DNA of 7,020 bases. Source: Candidatus Sordicultor fermentans. GTDB lineage: Bacteria; Atribacterota; Atribacteria; Atribacterales; Caldatribacteriaceae. The stretch is from assembly GCA_002385475.1 (NCBI GenBank), contig DGDO01000008.1, forward strand, positions 1-7,020. The letters run 5' to 3'. The position numbers and the translations under genes were made by a program. A model generated the notes under the pieces. It was not told the DNA's origin and ran no database searches. It was given only the letters and a program-made list of their open reading frames with translations. This document shows, one piece after another, positions 5,719-7,020 of this stretch. Each line of letters starts with the position of its first letter. Position 1 is the stretch's first letter.

Positions 5719-6516
5719 CTAAAATTCTATTTCTCGGCGAATTTGAGCTTGATCGGCCACCAATCTTACTGTAAACCGCAAGCGGTCTCCTCTCGCTATC
5801 GATTTAGTCCACTCCACAGGAATTTCAGTTTTTAAATAAGTTAACCTTTCAATAACAAAAGCGGGGAGGCTAACTTGACATCTTAAAATTTTAGCCTCTT
5901 CTTTACGAATCTTTCCCACCTCATAGGTTTCATAAGCATGATCAAGCAGAAGGTTATATTTTTCTCTCAAAGTAGAATAAAGTGAGCCTTCCTCTAAGTT
6001 TTCTTTTACTAGATCTGGACACAAGTAATAAGGAATAAAAGTTTTCTCTAATAAAATAGGCTCCCCATTAGCTAACCTTACTCTGACCAATTTGTTGATT
6101 TTTCGACTCCCATCGGGCAATTTCAAAATCTCAGCCATTTCTTCATCAGCTTCTATCACCCTTTGTTCTAACACTTGAGAGCTGGGCTCCAACCCTAATT
6201 CTCGCATATCCTCACTAAAACTATAAAGGCGAGGAAGCCTTCGTCGTAGCTTAGGAGAAGTAACAAAAGTTCCCACTCCTTGCTTGCGATACAGATAACC
6301 TTCTTGCACCAGGGAGTTAATAGCCTGTCTCACTGTTATTCTGCTTACCCCGTATCTTTCACATAATTCGCTTTCTGAGGGAATTTTATCTCCTGGTTGA
6401 ATAGCACCGCTAATAATTTGAGCTTTAATGATATTCTTCAACTGAAGATAAAGAGGAAGATTACTATCCTCTACTAATTTCTCTAATTCCGGCAGAAGAT
6501 TAGCCTTTCCATCCAT
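5719..6516 (-). CDS. GntR-family (HutC/UTRA) transcriptional regulator
   Basis: The product has 265 residues. The winged helix-turn-helix at about 20-86 contains PLYLQLKNIIKAQI, then PGDKIPSESELCERYGVSR, TVRQAINSLVQEGYL and the wing KQGVGTFV, all typical GntR features. A UTRA ligand domain follows at about 98-258 (YSFSEDMRELGL, GEPILLEKTFIP, then EVGKIRKEEAKIL). UTRA regulators usually sense a sugar phosphate or other small metabolite and repress the adjacent operon. ATG 6516 is preceded by AAGGA at 7 nt; a second AAGGA touches the ATG. It is the promoter-proximal gene, so autoregulation of the whole six-gene operon is the simplest reading. A phosphorylated product of the downstream kinase would be a reasonable inducer, but this is inference. 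Confidence 0.95.
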   Translation of the reverse strand: MDGKANLLPELEKLVEDSNLPLYLQLKNIIKAQIISGAIQPGDKIPSESELCERYGVSRITVRQAINSLVQEGYLYRKQGVGTFVTSPKLRRRLPRLYSFSEDMRELGLEPSSQVLEQRVIEADEEMAEILKLPDGSRKINKLVRVRLANGEPILLEKTFIPYYLCPDLVKENLEEGSLYSTLREKYNLLLDHAYETYEVGKIRKEEAKILRCQVSLPAFVIERLTYLKTEIPVEWTKSIARGDRLRFTVRLVADQAQIRREIEF

Positions 6517-6558
6517 TCCTTTTTCCTTAGCATCTATTATCTTTTCACCTGCCCCTCA

Positions 6559-6573
6559 TTTAACAACATTAAA
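6559..6573. promoter_or_regulatory. Candidate operator: TTTAACAACATTAAA
   Basis: Perfect 5-bp inverted arms (TTTAA and TTAAA) around a 5-nt centre lie in the leader of the GntR operon, about 40 bp downstream of the predicted transcription start. Position and symmetry fit a GntR-type dimer site acting as a roadblock. AT-rich short palindromes arise easily by chance, and no second copy was seen. An 8-bp palindrome ATCATGAT at 6585-6592 is another candidate. Confidence 0.3.
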
Positions 6574-6619
6574 CCACTAAAACCATCATGATACAAACTA
6601 CAAATCACCCTCATAAAGG

Positions 6620-6628
6620 ATTATAACA
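6620..6628 (-). promoter_or_regulatory. Extended -10 promoter of the GntR-led sugar operon
   Basis: The leftward strand reads TGTTATAAT, a perfect TATAAT with an upstream TG one base away, i.e. an extended -10 element. No TTGACA-like hexamer occurs at 16-18 bp; that area is C-rich and forms part of the hairpin at 6638-6661. Transcription would start near 6613, giving a leader of about 95 nt before the regulator's ATG. Confidence 0.6.
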
Positions 6629-6637
6629 GAAGAGAAC

Positions 6638-6661
6638 TATAAGGGGGATACTTCCCTTATA
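6638..6661. repeat. Inverted repeat TATAAGGG...CCCTTATA beside the operon promoter
   Basis: Arms at 6638-6645 and 6654-6661 pair perfectly over 8 bp around an 8-nt loop. The left arm ends 10 bp upstream of the extended -10 element, so the structure occupies the -35 area of the leftward promoter. It could be a binding site for a regulator or part of a decayed repeat; nothing in the sequence decides. Confidence 0.45.
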
Positions 6662-6782
6662 ACCCCCGGAAAAACATAAAAACCCAAAAAAACAAGCATA
6701 AAAAAACAAAAACCACGGAGGGAGAAAAAAGATCTCCCTCAGTATAAGTGATAAAGAATTCCCCCTTATAATCCCCGAAAGA
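6654..6782. repeat. Short direct repeats, CCCTTATAAYCCCCG plus A/C-rich tail
   Basis: The word CCCTTATAA followed by C or T, then CCCCG and an A/C-rich stretch, occurs at 6654-6675 and again at 6763-6782, about 109 bp apart. The second copy contains TATAAT (6767-6772) on the + strand but has no -35 partner, so I do not call it a promoter. Confidence 0.45.
6718..6740 (-). terminator. Possible leftward terminator hairpin
   Basis: GAGGGAGA (6718-6725) pairs with TCTCCCTC (6733-6740) around 7 nt. Read leftward, the stem is followed after about 5 nt by a T-rich tract (TTTTTGTTTTTTT, complement of 6700-6712). It could end a leftward transcript entering from beyond the right edge and insulate the operon promoter. 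The gap before the T-tract and the purine/pyrimidine bias make this uncertain. Confidence 0.35.
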
Positions 6783-6837
6783 CCAAAACGAAAAAACAAA
6801 AGTTACTGGGAGGAGAAAGCACCCCTCGGTAGAAACC

Positions 6838-6909
6838 TCTGGATTCCCAATAAAAGATTTCGGGAATGACGGCGGGGCGTCACTCCTGAATGATTCTACG
6901 AGGAGTCTA
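6838..6909. repeat. Dispersed multi-hairpin repeat, right copy
   Basis: This 72-bp copy matches the element at 26-98 in the same orientation. The first hairpin is slightly damaged: arms ATTCCC (6843-6848) and GGGAAT (6862-6867), because the G of ATTCCCG is an A here. The second hairpin, ACTCCT (6882-6887) with AGGAGT (6901-6906), is intact. A further stem TGACG (6867-6871) with CGTCA (6878-6882) is perfect here but has one mismatch in the left copy. Two copies at both ends of a 7-kb window suggest many copies in the genome. Confidence 0.75.
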
Positions 6910-7020
6910 TATTATTACCTCGCTAAATTTCAGGCATGATAGATGAAGGAAGTCCTTCCAGGGAGAAGGTCAGGCTGAAAAGAGCTCCTCCCTCAGGAAT
7001 GCCTCCTCATAGTTTGTCAG

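Larger units (their letters stand above)
6629..7020. other. Gene-free repeat- and hairpin-rich region right of the operon
   Basis: No credible gene was found. A leftward 62-codon frame at 6611-6799 is a Phe-rich product of A-tracts on the + strand, and it overlaps the operon promoter. The region holds two hairpins, a pair of CCCTTATAA-type direct repeats, a full copy of the dispersed repeat (6838-6909), and a decayed tail. The tail includes TTTCAGGCAT at about 6928-6937 and the GAATGCCTC word at 6997-7005, both of which also occur in the left flank. Confidence 0.6.

Noticed and set aside
6611..6799. Leftward 62-codon hydrophobic, Phe-rich frame
   Set aside because: It arises from A-tracts on the + strand, spans hairpins and direct repeats, and its end overlaps the operon's -10 element, so a membrane peptide is not credible.
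1..7020. Defence system, phage or transposon island
   Set aside because: No nuclease, helicase, toxin-antitoxin, integrase or transposase signature is present; all genes fall into ordinary metabolic or regulatory families with consistent style.

Overview
The window looks like chromosomal DNA of a moderately AT-rich, anaerobic or thermophile-like bacterium. Gene calls lean on strong Shine-Dalgarno sites, use GTG and TTG as well as ATG starts, and are tightly packed. The protein styles (DmpI-like small tautomerase, PFK with an internal PKTIDND motif, IolE-like TIM barrel, ROK kinase) recall uncultured anaerobic lineages such as Atribacterota, or Dictyoglomus/Thermotoga-type bacteria. That placement is a low-confidence impression, because no rRNA or other marker gene is present.

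Layout. Positions 1-300 are gene-free and filled with a dispersed hairpin repeat (ATTCCCGA...TCGGGAAT type), arranged partly as an 88-bp tandem. At 301-582 lies a monocistronic rightward gene for a 63-residue (mature) tautomerase-superfamily protein with a textbook promoter and Shine-Dalgarno site. From 6516 down to 675 runs one leftward operon of six genes: GntR/UTRA regulator, ROK sugar kinase, Gfo/Idh/MocA oxidoreductase, AP-endonuclease-2/IolE-like TIM-barrel isomerase/epimerase, 6-phosphofructokinase, and inositol-monophosphatase-family phosphatase. Junctions are 10 bp, a 4-bp ATGA overlap, 15 bp, 11 bp (or 107 bp if the internal PFK start is used), and about 2 bp. The operon ends at a strong rho-independent terminator at 571-614 that is built into the 3' end of the convergent tautomerase gene. 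Positions 6629-7020 are gene-free and contain hairpins, short direct repeats and a second copy of the left-hand repeat in the same orientation.

How the genes fit together (inference). The operon reads as a self-regulated carbohydrate-catabolism cassette. A sugar or sugar-phosphate sensor (GntR/UTRA) controls a sugar kinase, an NAD(P)-dependent sugar or polyol dehydrogenase and a metal-dependent ketose epimerase or isomerase. The cassette then feeds the upper glycolytic step through PFK and a phosphatase that may oppose PFK or dephosphorylate a pathway intermediate. The substrate cannot be named from the window: there is no transporter, glycosidase or aldolase here, so those must lie outside or elsewhere. 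No transposase, integrase, CRISPR array, tRNA or rRNA was seen. The least ordinary points are the PFK/phosphatase coupling, the hybrid PFK cofactor signature, the uncertain PFK N-terminus, the terminator embedded in a coding sequence, and the repeat copies flanking the module.
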